From NCBI GenBank assembly GCA_016718275.1, contig JADKEA010000013.1, positions 17,335 through 81,334 on the forward strand: a DNA stretch of 64,000 nt, in the 5' to 3' direction. The notes under the pieces were generated by a model that did no database searches, had not been told where the DNA came from, and saw only the letters and a list, made by a program, of their open reading frames with translations. This stretch comes from Candidatus Villigracilis affinis. Lineage in GTDB: Bacteria > Chloroflexota > Anaerolineae > Anaerolineales > Villigracilaceae. This document shows positions 16,897-24,852 of this stretch, one piece after another. Every line of letters starts with the position of its first letter. The first letter of the stretch is position 1. The position numbers and the translations under genes are program-made.

Positions 16897-16937
16897 CACT
16901 TTTGAAAGCAAAAATACGAGTTATCGGGAAGTGCAAT

Positions 16938-16943
16938 TATAAT
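16938..16943 (+). promoter_or_regulatory. -10 box for the unknown-protein/kinase pair
   Basis: TATAAT ends 12 nt before ATG 16956. Its position inside a possible longer reading frame (from a TTG at 16902) supports the shorter protein start. Confidence 0.4.
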
Positions 16944-16955
16944 TACGCACCAATC

Positions 16956-19382
16956 ATGAGCGGAAAGAAATCGAACTTACAGCGTGCGTCCCAGTTAACC
17001 GCAACGAACCTGCGTACGGTCGCAAAGACGATCTCCGTCCAGCAATTGTCGCGGCTCTCTTTGCCTGAAGTGGAGGCAGTTGTCGATCTGGTTTCGAAAG
17101 TTGTCCCTGCCGGCAATGTGCCCGGCATGATCCTCAGCGGATTGGCCCGCCTGCCCGGCCGACGCATCCCCATTCAAAAAATGCATCAGGATATCAACGC
17201 CCTGTTCAGCGGCGTGGAGCAGATCCTGGATTCGGCGATGTATGGCGCGATCTTTGCGGGTCCCGCCGCGATCATTTGGGGATATCAAAACCTGCTCAAA
17301 TTGGCTGGAAAAGATCCCGATGCAGCCTTCCCCGAAGGTGTGTGGCAATTTTATGCAAGCTATGCCTTGCGCGAAGACACCGCCCGCCACACGAACGAAA
17401 CCCACGGTTTCGATACCCTGCTCCGCGAACACAAAATCCACTTGAATGCCGTTGACCGCCTGACCGCCTGGCTGATGGCGGCGGTCACCTGCCTGCATCA
17501 ATACAACGGCCTGCTTGAAAATGAATGGCGGGAACGCGTCTCGATCTCTACATTGGAAGACTCAAGCAGTACGCGCGCCAAACGTCTGCACCGTGAATGG
17601 CAGATCAAACTGCCCTATCGCCGCGAAGAGGAAGCTCCCGATCTCGATTACCCCGCCTACCGCCGCTTCAAATTCGATCAATTCCTGAAAGCGAACCTGA
17701 CCTCCCTGCCGAAACAGTCATTCGAAAAATGGGAGGCGAAACTCAAACTGCTTACACAAAACAGCCTGCCCGCGTACCAACGCCAGATGTCGATCCTTGC
17801 TTATTTGGAACCAGGCGCTTATGGCGAAACGAGAGTCCCTTTTGAATTGTCCGATGCCCAGATCGGCGTTATTCATCGTGACAGCTATTACCTTTTCCCT
17901 GTGTGTGAGCCAGGCTCGAACAAACCCTTGAATGTAATGACCGCCCGTGCACAGGTTGCGGCATTACTGAAATCCCCCTTTGCATCTCCTTCGCAAATTT
18001 CTTCGCTTGCGCGTGTGAAACGGTCAGCGCTGCCCAGCCTGCGCAGCCATTTGAATCCCATGCTGGTGAGCGATCTCGATAACTTAAAATATGCACCCAT
18101 CCTGATCTCCACAGATGTGCGGACGCACTCGCTTCCGCTTTCAGAATTGCGCCAGACCGAGCGCGGAATCGGCTCGCACGCGCTGACGATTTTCGACACA
18201 GGCGACACCTTTGTCTTTGACCAGTCGCATATTTTCTTCGACGGCGCATGGGGTACGGCACTTTCCGAGATCATGACGAACGAGGCGCTTTCATGGGCGC
18301 GCTATCTCAGTCTGCTCCCCTCCCCCACTCCTGCTGAGTCACGTGTGTACACATCGCTCACACTTCAACTTCAACCCGCCGATGTTGACCTGGTTCAACA
18401 GGCGCCGCACGTTTCCCCCGAGTCTGGTGCGGAAACGGACAAGGTCAGGCTCAAGGAATGTGTTGCCCTGCGAAAGCAATTCAAGCAGCGGAACGATCAG
18501 ATCCAGTTGACCATCAACGACCTGCTGGTTTTGTATCGTGCCATTCATGCGGCCACGTATAAACCCTCGCAAGGACTGCTGGACGAGATCGCCAAACTCA
18601 GCGCCACCAAACCCGATGTCGCCGCATCCATTCGTCAGGTTGTGGAAGAAGCGAGCCGCACCAATCCTGCGATCCTGATCCCGATGGATGCCAGTCTCAA
18701 GGTTCCGCGCGAACGGATCTATCCGCTCAATATGGAAGTGCCGCTCCACGAATTGAATCTGCTCAGCCTGCACAAGCAAACCATGAAGCTGCTCGCCGCC
18801 TACGAAGATTCCAAGGAAGACCGCGCGGCCATTTATTCTAGCTTCGACCAAATGCAAAGGATGTATCTCGCATCGCTTGCGGGGTTTGGGTTGTATTTGA
18901 ATCGCGCAAAGGAAATCGCCATTCAAGGGGAGAGCGCAAGTGTGGGTGCGATCAAATTGCTGGCACATCTCCCCCTTCCGCTTCAGCACATTTTGGATAA
19001 AATCCCCGAGCGTTTTGAATTATTGAACAACATCCTGAAAGGCCGCGAAGTGTTCTCGAATGTCGGCGCGGTTGTACCAATGAGCACACTCACGCGCTTT
19101 AGTACTGCAAAAGATGACAACACGCAGAAACAACTCGCCTGGGGTGTCATCACCGATGCGCGATCCGTGATGCGCATTCATTTGCGCGATTTCCGTCCGC
19201 AGGTTGCGACGCTGCTGTCAATCGGCCGAAAAGACCTTGCGAATTTACTGACTCAGGATTATCTTGACGCCTACGCCGATGGATTCAACCTCTTTATCAG
19301 CGACCTTTCCAAGATCACGCAAGCCAGCAGAGAAACACTGCCTACATCCAAAATAAGAAAGCGAACTCCAAACAGTCAATGA
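16956..19382 (+). CDS. Large protein of unknown function, possibly carnitine-acyltransferase-like; kinase partner
   Basis: The 808-residue protein has no family I recognise with confidence. It is mostly alpha-helical, soluble and without signal peptide. Between residues ~400 and 445 the segment TIFDTGDTFVFDQSHIFFDG contains HxxxDG (His 425, Asp 429), the catalytic pattern of CoA-dependent acyltransferases such as carnitine and chloramphenicol acyltransferases, and is followed by WGTALSEIMTNEALSWARYL. This makes an acyltransferase fold possible but unproven. Its stop overlaps the ATG of the Ser/Thr kinase (ATGA), so the two are translationally coupled and probably work together; it may be a kinase substrate. 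Start ATG 16956 is chosen because a TATAAT lies just before it. Confidence 0.7.
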   Translation: MSGKKSNLQRASQLTATNLRTVAKTISVQQLSRLSLPEVEAVVDLVSKVVPAGNVPGMILSGLARLPGRRIPIQKMHQDINALFSGVEQILDSAMYGAIFAGPAAIIWGYQNLLKLAGKDPDAAFPEGVWQFYASYALREDTARHTNETHGFDTLLREHKIHLNAVDRLTAWLMAAVTCLHQYNGLLENEWRERVSISTLEDSSSTRAKRLHREWQIKLPYRREEEAPDLDYPAYRRFKFDQFLKANLTSLPKQSFEKWEAKLKLLTQNSLPAYQRQMSILAYLEPGAYGETRVPFELSDAQIGVIHRDSYYLFPVCEPGSNKPLNVMTARAQVAALLKSPFASPSQISSLARVKRSALPSLRSHLNPMLVSDLDNLKYAPILISTDVRTHSLPLSELRQTERGIGSHALTIFDTGDTFVFDQSHIFFDGAWGTALSEIMTNEALSWARYLSLLPSPTPAESRVYTSLTLQLQPADVDLVQQAPHVSPESGAETDKVRLKECVALRKQFKQRNDQIQLTINDLLVLYRAIHAATYKPSQGLLDEIAKLSATKPDVAASIRQVVEEASRTNPAILIPMDASLKVPRERIYPLNMEVPLHELNLLSLHKQTMKLLAAYEDSKEDRAAIYSSFDQMQRMYLASLAGFGLYLNRAKEIAIQGESASVGAIKLLAHLPLPLQHILDKIPERFELLNNILKGREVFSNVGAVVPMSTLTRFSTAKDDNTQKQLAWGVITDARSVMRIHLRDFRPQVATLLSIGRKDLANLLTQDYLDAYADGFNLFISDLSKITQASRETLPTSKIRKRTPNSQ

Positions 19383-21061
19383 CAGACCAAATGATCGGAC
19401 GGCAGCTTGCGAACTTCCGCGTGGAACGCTTGATCGGGCAGGGCGGCATGGCCACCGTGTACCTCGGGCAGGATGTTAAACTCCAGCGGCCTGTTGCCAT
19501 CAAAGTGATCGACAAACGCTATAAGAACGACCCTGCCTACACCAGCCGCTTCATCAAGGAAGCACGCATGATGGCGAAATGGCGCCATGAGAATCTGATC
19601 CAGATCTTTTACGCCGATGAGGAAAAGGGACACTCCTATTATGTGATGGAGTATGTGGACGGGAACGACCTTTCAACGGTCATGTCGATGTATGCCGATG
19701 AAGGCGAACTGATGCCCATCGCCGATGTTTTGCGCATTGGCAATGCGGTGGCAGGCGCCCTCGATTATGCCCACAGCCAGGGTGTGATCCATCGCGATGT
19801 GAAACCGTCGAATGTGTTGATCGCCAACGATGGCCGTGTTTTGGTCGGTGATTTCGGCATGGCCATGGAAGTCAGCGACGGCTCGATGGGAAATATCTTC
19901 GGCACGCCGCATTATATTTCGCCCGAGCAAGCCCGTCGGTCGGCAGATGCGGTTCCTCAATCCGACTTATATTCGCTCGGCGTTATTTTGTATGAAATCC
20001 TTACCGGCTCCGTGCCCTTCAACGATCCTTCCCCGGCAAGCATTGCCCTGCAACATATTTCACAGCCACCTCCATCGCTGCGCAGCCTCAATCCAGAGAT
20101 CAGCCCCGCAGTGGAAGCTGTGGTTTTGAAGGCTCTGGATAAAAGCCCTAAAAACCGTTACCAAACGGGCGCGCAATTAATGGGCGCGCTCAACGAAGCC
20201 ATAAAGGCCGTGGCATCCTCGCCAAAGATATCGCTGCCTCCGCTGCCAGTTGGCGTGCCAACCATTCGCCGCAGCGGTATTCCCATCGATCACATCACCA
20301 AGCGCAACAATACCAAAGTGAAGGGCAGTACGATCCATCAGCCCGTGGATCTGCCAGCAACCGTGCGCGGCGCAAATCAAAATAAAAAAGGAAAGCGCTG
20401 GGGACTTGCCCTGCTTGCGCTCCTTCTTTTATTTGGGATCGGAGGCTGGTACATGCTGAAAAACAGACCGACATCAGTAACAGACTCCCCCACCCCGGCA
20501 ATTACTCCTGCGCCTCTCGAATCGACCGTTGAACCTGCCCAGCCCACTGAGACCTTGATCTCAGCCCCGGCCACTGCACTTCAACCGACCGTCGAAGCAT
20601 CCCCAATTCCTTCGCCAGTTGTGCCAGCCGTTATCCCAACCATTAAATATCGTGACGGCAACAACCTGACCCTGTTTTGGAACGAGACCAGTTTTCACAT
20701 GCTCAATCGTTCGGGTGAGCCGCGCAGTTTATCTGGTTTTTCGTTCGAACGACTCGACCCAAGTGGAAAACCGACAGACCGTTTCCCTGGTCACCTTTGG
20801 GAGAATTTGAAATTCAATTACATTCCTTCCAAGTATTGCGTGAGCATAAAAATCTACAAGGACGAAGACCCGCCATACATTGACCCACCCGATTGCCACG
20901 GCGGATATGTGAGCATCATCCAGCCGCGCAAGGATGAGGATGCCGAATTGTTCTTCTGGAATCTAAAGGAAGATTCGACCCAGTTCCGCGTGGTTTGGGT
21001 CGGTGAGGAAGTAGCCCGCTGCGATATCAGCGCGGGGACTTGTGAAGTGTATATTCCGTAA
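19379..21061 (+). CDS. PknB-type Ser/Thr protein kinase with single TM and extracytoplasmic domain
   Basis: The 560-residue protein has an N-terminal Hanks kinase domain (residues ~8-275): GQGGMATVY glycine loop, PVAIKVI with the ATP lysine, HRDVKPSNV catalytic loop, GDFGMA metal motif and GTPHYISPEQARR activation segment. A linker leads to one TM helix (WGLALLALLLLFGIGGWYML), then a Pro/Thr-rich spacer and an extracytoplasmic domain of about 140 residues starting near YRDGNNLTLFWNETSFHML, with three or four cysteines that may form disulfides. It should phosphorylate cytoplasmic targets in response to an outside signal. The ATG overlaps the stop of the preceding unknown gene. A strong terminator follows. 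Confidence 0.92.
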   Translation: MTDQMIGRQLANFRVERLIGQGGMATVYLGQDVKLQRPVAIKVIDKRYKNDPAYTSRFIKEARMMAKWRHENLIQIFYADEEKGHSYYVMEYVDGNDLSTVMSMYADEGELMPIADVLRIGNAVAGALDYAHSQGVIHRDVKPSNVLIANDGRVLVGDFGMAMEVSDGSMGNIFGTPHYISPEQARRSADAVPQSDLYSLGVILYEILTGSVPFNDPSPASIALQHISQPPPSLRSLNPEISPAVEAVVLKALDKSPKNRYQTGAQLMGALNEAIKAVASSPKISLPPLPVGVPTIRRSGIPIDHITKRNNTKVKGSTIHQPVDLPATVRGANQNKKGKRWGLALLALLLLFGIGGWYMLKNRPTSVTDSPTPAITPAPLESTVEPAQPTETLISAPATALQPTVEASPIPSPVVPAVIPTIKYRDGNNLTLFWNETSFHMLNRSGEPRSLSGFSFERLDPSGKPTDRFPGHLWENLKFNYIPSKYCVSIKIYKDEDPPYIDPPDCHGGYVSIIQPRKDEDAELFFWNLKEDSTQFRVVWVGEEVARCDISAGTCEVYIP

Positions 21062-21063
21062 GA

Positions 21064-21100
21064 AAATAAAAGAGCGACGATAAAAGTCGCTCTTTTATTT
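21064..21100 (+). terminator. Intrinsic terminator after the kinase gene
   Basis: A 15-bp perfect stem (21064-21078 with 21086-21100) with a GATAAAA loop has its 3' arm ending in TTTTATTTT. It can also terminate the convergent dioxygenase-like gene. Confidence 0.85.
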
Positions 21101-21141
21101 TGAGGGACGCGTGGACTGAAGTCCGCAAGCTGTTGTAGGTG

Positions 21142-21795
21142 TTATTTCATAATGAAATTGAAGTATGCCACAAAATGATCGCCTTTGTCTTCCAGTTGCA
21201 CGGTGAGGCCGTTGACGGGTTGAATGGGGAAATATAGCTGGGTGGTAAACACTTCCCCACCAGGGATCTGCAACTTCACATGAATATGCTCGATTGGCCG
21301 CTGGGGATATTCGCCGGGCAGGATGGTTTCAAGATAGTACCTGCCTTTGTTGTCGGTAAATTGATGTCCGCGCAGGGTGTAGCCTTCATTATCATATTCA
21401 CCGTTCACATCTGCCTGCCAAAAATCCAGCCAGGCAGTGGGGATAGGGAGACAATCGGCGGTGAGTACATACCCGGCCAGAATCAGCTTTTTGCCTTGCA
21501 TACCTTCATCAATGAGAGATGTCCGCTCAGGGGTGTCTGGGGTGTAATAGGGTCCTTCCTGATCGGCAGGAGTGAGTGCGGAGCAATCAGGGTCGGGGAG
21601 ATTGGCGAGGATGTCTATATTGGATTCGTCTGTAACCTCAGCTGCTGGGGCGCTTGTAGCAGGGTCCACTTGAACGGCGGGAATGCTGGTTGGGGTCGAA
21701 TCAGGCAACGGCGGGGCAAGAGTCGGGTTTACATCCACAGAGAGAGGTGCACAGGCGGCGATCATAAATATCAATAAAATCAACAGTCGTTTCAT
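21142..21795 (-). CDS. Lipoprotein with intradiol ring-cleavage dioxygenase-like domain
   Basis: The 217-residue protein starts with a lipoprotein signal (LLILLIFMIAAC, lipobox Cys at residue 15), then a Pro/Ala/Thr-rich spacer, then an intradiol dioxygenase fold: EGPYYTPDTPERTSL, LDFWQADVNGEYD, GHQFTDNKGRYYLETILPGEY and RPIEHIHVKL. The Tyr, Tyr, His, His ligands of the non-heme Fe(III) site appear to be present. It may oxidise a catechol outside the membrane, or be a non-catalytic relative; membrane-anchored forms are much less studied than cytoplasmic catechol 1,2-dioxygenases. The start is followed by a Lys-Arg n-region (MKRLL). Confidence 0.82.
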   Translation of the reverse strand: MKRLLILLIFMIAACAPLSVDVNPTLAPPLPDSTPTSIPAVQVDPATSAPAAEVTDESNIDILANLPDPDCSALTPADQEGPYYTPDTPERTSLIDEGMQGKKLILAGYVLTADCLPIPTAWLDFWQADVNGEYDNEGYTLRGHQFTDNKGRYYLETILPGEYPQRPIEHIHVKLQIPGGEVFTTQLYFPIQPVNGLTVQLEDKGDHFVAYFNFIMK

Positions 21796-21868
21796 TCGTT
21801 CTCCTTTTGGCTATAGATGGCAAATTTGGCAGGTCTCTTACTGCTATAATGACGAACCCTGAGGTGAT

Positions 21869-23248
21869 GTGTTCAATAAAATCATAACTTTATATAGTGA
21901 CCGTGAATATTTTGATAATGTGCGCAGGATCGCACTGCCGATCATTTTTCAGCAATTCGTGTTTGCTTTGCTGAATATGCTGGGCGTGGTGTTCGTTGGG
22001 CAAAAGGGCGATGTGGCAGTGGCGGCGGTTGGACTTGCGGGTCAGGTGGCCTTTCTTTTGAATTTGGTCCACTTCGGGATCATCAGCGGCGCGGCGATGT
22101 TCACCGCGCAATTTTGGGGGCGACAGGACATTCCAAACCTGCGGCGCGTGCTTGGCCTGTGTTTGATGTTTGCGATCTCGGCAAGCGGGGTGTTCTTTGC
22201 GATCTCGCAATTTGTCCCTGAATGGTTTTTGAGCATTTATTCGAAAGACCCATCTGTTATTGCAATCGGCGCAGATTACGTCCGCACATTTTCGTGGACG
22301 TTTCTTTTCATGGCTGTTTCTGCAAGTTATATTTTTGTGATGCGTTCAACGGGGAGTGTGAAGCTGCCCACCTATGTCAGCGTTGGAACATTGTCGCTGA
22401 ACACCTTCCTTTCATATTCGTTGATCTTCGGTTATTTTGGGTTGCCTGAATTGGGCGTTCAGGGGGCGGCGATCGCGGCGGTGATCTCCCGTGCGCTGGA
22501 GTGCGGCGTGTTGTTGTACGTGATCTACGCCTACAAGTTCCCTGTCGCGGCTACCTTCAAGGAGTTGACCGATTTCGACCTGGCATTTACTGCCCGCGTG
22601 ATCAAACCGATGCTGCCAGTGATGCTGAATGAATTGTTCTGGTCGCTTGGGATCACCACTTATAATGTCATTTACGGGCGCATGGGCACGGAAGCCATTG
22701 CAACAGTGAACATCGTTTCGCCCATCGAGCAAATGGCGTTCGTGATTTTCGTTGGACTGGCCAATGCCACTTCAGTTTTGGTGGGCAATCGTATTGGCGC
22801 AGGCAAGGAGGACGAAGCGTATTTATACGGCGGCCGCTCGATCGGTCTCGGCATTGCCGGCGGATTATTGCTCGGCGTTCTTTTGCAGGTTTTCAAAGTT
22901 CCGGCACTCTCCCTGTTCAACGTTTCGCCAGAAGTGCTGCAGAACGCCAAGTCGATGGTCAACATTGTGTCCATTTTTCTTTGGGTACGCGTTAACAATA
23001 TGACCATTGTGGTGGGCATCCTGCGGGCAGGCGGCGACACACGTTTCTCCCTCTTCCTGGATGGGATCATCATCTGGCTGGTGGGCGTTCCGCTTGCGGC
23101 GTTGGGCGCTTTTTATTTTCATTTACCGGTGTATTTCGTTTACCTTTGCGTGATGAGCGAGGAAGTAACCAAATGGGTTTTGGGCATCTTCCGCTGGCGC
23201 TCACGCAAGTGGATCCATAATCTCGCAAGCCAAATGGAAGGAATTTAA
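21869..23248 (+). CDS. MATE family multidrug/Na+ antiporter
   Basis: The 459-residue protein has 12 predicted TM helices in two MatE halves; typical motifs include ALPIIFQQFVFALLNMLGVVFVGQ in split form at the N-terminus and SPIEQMAFVIFVGLANATSV in the second half. It should export cationic or other drugs, or metabolites, in exchange for Na+ or H+. Start is GTG 21869 after GAGGTGA; a TATAAT at 21845-21850 gives a leader of only about 12 nt. The TIR-protein gene begins 1 nt after its stop, so the two are in one transcript. Confidence 0.9.
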   Translation: MFNKIITLYSDREYFDNVRRIALPIIFQQFVFALLNMLGVVFVGQKGDVAVAAVGLAGQVAFLLNLVHFGIISGAAMFTAQFWGRQDIPNLRRVLGLCLMFAISASGVFFAISQFVPEWFLSIYSKDPSVIAIGADYVRTFSWTFLFMAVSASYIFVMRSTGSVKLPTYVSVGTLSLNTFLSYSLIFGYFGLPELGVQGAAIAAVISRALECGVLLYVIYAYKFPVAATFKELTDFDLAFTARVIKPMLPVMLNELFWSLGITTYNVIYGRMGTEAIATVNIVSPIEQMAFVIFVGLANATSVLVGNRIGAGKEDEAYLYGGRSIGLGIAGGLLLGVLLQVFKVPALSLFNVSPEVLQNAKSMVNIVSIFLWVRVNNMTIVVGILRAGGDTRFSLFLDGIIIWLVGVPLAALGAFYFHLPVYFVYLCVMSEEVTKWVLGIFRWRSRKWIHNLASQMEGI

Positions 23249-23249
23249 T

Positions 23250-24596
23250 ATGAACCAACTCTTTATCTCCTACTCTCGAAAAGATACAGAAATCGCCCGT
23301 CGACTCACTGATCGTTTTACCGCGCAAGGCCTGAACGTGTGGGTGGATTGGCAGGATATTCCTCCAAGTGTGGATTGGATCAAGGAAATCCAAAAGGGAA
23401 TCGAGGAGGCGGATATTTTCCTGTTCCTGATCAGCCCGGATTCGGTCGCTTCGCAGATATGTAAAGATGAAATCGCCCATGCGGCACTCAACGGCAAACG
23501 CATTATTCCAGCCGTCGTACGTGATGTTGATGCAAAACTGGCTCCGCCCGCGATCACCCACTACAACTGGATATTCTTTTCACGTCCGCAGGATGTATTC
23601 GAAGTATCGTTTGAGCAAATACAAACTGCCATCCACACCGATTATGACTGGGTACAGGTCCACAGGCGCCTGCAAATGAAGGCACTGGAATGGGAGCGCA
23701 GTCAGCAAGAATACAGCTTCCTGCTGCGCGGCAAGGATTTGCAGGATGCCGAGGCGCAGTTGATGGTCAATGGAGAGAAAGACCCCAAAGCCACCGAGCT
23801 TCAAAATGAATTCGTTCAAACCAGCCGCACGATGGAAAATAAAAAGCTGGAAGAGGAACGCGTAAAGGAACAGCAGCTTCAGCTTGAAAAGAGCATGGGG
23901 TCGCGCCTGCGCCGCCTAACCTATCTCATGCTGGGTGTGTTTACTGTCGCATTCGTTGCCTTATTTTTCTGGCTCAATCAGGTTACGACCAACCTCGCGT
24001 TGACCGCCATCAAGGATCAAATGCTTGCCCTGGTTGAAACCAGCGTTTGTTTTATCGACGGCGATGAGTACGATGCCTTTATTAAATATTTTCCTCCTGC
24101 AAGCAGGGATGTGTATGATGACTATTATTACTCCACCCTCGATTTCTTTATGAATGACGTCATTGCGACGAATCAAAATATCGCCGCTGATGTTGTCTTG
24201 TACACCATTGCCAGGGGCGGGAGTGCGAATGAAATATTCCTGATCGCCTCCACCGAAAAGAATGTTGAATTCAAAACAGCGCTTTCCACCGACAATGTGG
24301 GCCTCGCCTTGAGAGAGGGTATGAAAAAGTCAGTGGCCGATCTGCAGATCACTCAGGATGAACATGGTTCATGGGTCTCTGCCTGTGCGCCTATTCACAC
24401 CGTCACGGGAGAATCTGTCGGCGCGCTCTGCACCGATTTCAGCGCCCAGCTTCTTACCGATACGCGCGAAAAAGTGACCACCACATTGGGAATCGCTTTT
24501 CTTGCCATTTACCCCGCCATGATCGTGCTGGTGGTCTTCTCCGCGCGGTCTGCTTCAACATTGCTGGGCAAATTCGAGAAAAAGAAGACCAAATAA
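23250..24596 (+). CDS. Membrane-anchored TIR-domain protein with extracytoplasmic sensor region
   Basis: The 448-residue protein starts with a TIR domain (residues 1-~115): LFISYSRKDTEIARRL, VWVDWQDIPPSVDWIKEI, IFLFLISPDSVASQICKDE, where the Glu after ICKD is in the position of the NADase glutamate. A helical, Glu/Lys-rich region follows (residues ~150-220), then a TM helix (YLMLGVFTVAFVALFFWL), an extracytoplasmic region of about 170 residues resembling single-Cache/CHASE-like sensors, a second TM (IAFLAIYPAMIVLVVFS) and a short basic tail. Bacterial TIR modules of this subtype are usually fused to WD40 or NTPase regions; here it is coupled to a sensor. Coupled to the MATE exporter (1-nt gap, GGAAGGAA Shine-Dalgarno). 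Confidence 0.88.
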   Translation: MNQLFISYSRKDTEIARRLTDRFTAQGLNVWVDWQDIPPSVDWIKEIQKGIEEADIFLFLISPDSVASQICKDEIAHAALNGKRIIPAVVRDVDAKLAPPAITHYNWIFFSRPQDVFEVSFEQIQTAIHTDYDWVQVHRRLQMKALEWERSQQEYSFLLRGKDLQDAEAQLMVNGEKDPKATELQNEFVQTSRTMENKKLEEERVKEQQLQLEKSMGSRLRRLTYLMLGVFTVAFVALFFWLNQVTTNLALTAIKDQMLALVETSVCFIDGDEYDAFIKYFPPASRDVYDDYYYSTLDFFMNDVIATNQNIAADVVLYTIARGGSANEIFLIASTEKNVEFKTALSTDNVGLALREGMKKSVADLQITQDEHGSWVSACAPIHTVTGESVGALCTDFSAQLLTDTREKVTTTLGIAFLAIYPAMIVLVVFSARSASTLLGKFEKKKTK

Positions 24597-24600
24597 TATC

Positions 24601-24630
24601 TTGACACATCCCGTTTCAAAGGTGTAAACT
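24601..24630 (+). promoter_or_regulatory. Promoter of the ABC-exporter attenuator
   Basis: TTGACA (24601-24606), an 18-nt spacer and TAAACT (24625-24630, preceded by TG) precede the leader ORF. Predicted transcript start is about 24637. Confidence 0.65.
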
Positions 24631-24690
24631 ATCGGCTGTAGTATGAGAAAAAACTCATCTGCATATTCCAAAGAAAGGAGCGCACTCTTG

Positions 24691-24768
24691 ATGTTGACCA
24701 TCGTTTTTATCACCCCCGCTGCAGTTGGCAATTTGCCTTCTCGGAGTGCGCCTGTAGACCGCCGCTAG
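24691..24768 (+). CDS. 25-aa leader peptide of the ABC-exporter operon
   Basis: A 25-codon ORF follows AAAGGAG (24674-24680) by 10 nt. It starts MLTIVFITPAAVG and ends SAPVDRR before TAG, a hydrophobic start and a basic, proline-containing end. It lies between the promoter and an intrinsic terminator. Its position and the alternative RNA helices around it identify it as the sensor of a ribosome-mediated attenuator, as known for several antibiotic-resistance genes. Ribosome arrest or slow translation near the start would release the segment 24744-24752 for antitermination. I do not know the inducer. It is too short to be found by usual gene callers. Confidence 0.75.
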   Translation: MLTIVFITPAAVGNLPSRSAPVDRR

Positions 24769-24795
24769 GTCTCTTTCTGTCCCTTGTTCGTTACG

Positions 24796-24824
24796 GGCTG
24801 TGGTGCACTCACCACAGCCTTTTT
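24796..24824 (+). terminator. Attenuator terminator
   Basis: GGCTGTGGTG (24796-24805), loop CACT, CACCACAGCC (24810-24819) is a perfect 10-bp stem followed by TTTTTG. It lies 28 nt before the exporter start codon. Confidence 0.85.
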
Positions 24825-24852
24825 GTTTCCCTTTTTATCGGAGAATATACAA

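Larger units (their letters stand above)
24680..24824 (+). promoter_or_regulatory. Transcription attenuator with mutually exclusive helices before the ABC exporter
   Basis: Segment 1 (24680-24687, GCGCACTC) pairs perfectly over 8 bp with segment 2 (24744-24751, GAGTGCGC). Segment 2 can instead pair over 9 bp (one G.U) from 24744-24752 with segment 3 (24802-24810, GGTGCACTC). Segment 3 overlaps the left arm and loop of the terminator (24796-24805 with 24810-24819). Helix 1:2 allows the terminator; helix 2:3 blocks it. Segment 1 overlaps the leader Shine-Dalgarno region, so a ribosome held within about the first five codons would free segment 2 and switch on the exporter genes. Confidence 0.72.

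Noticed and set aside
24784..24852. N-terminal extension of the first ABC subunit from an upstream start
   Set aside because: It would translate through the attenuator terminator. The ATG at 24853 has its own GGAG and matches the usual NTE length of ABC half-transporters.
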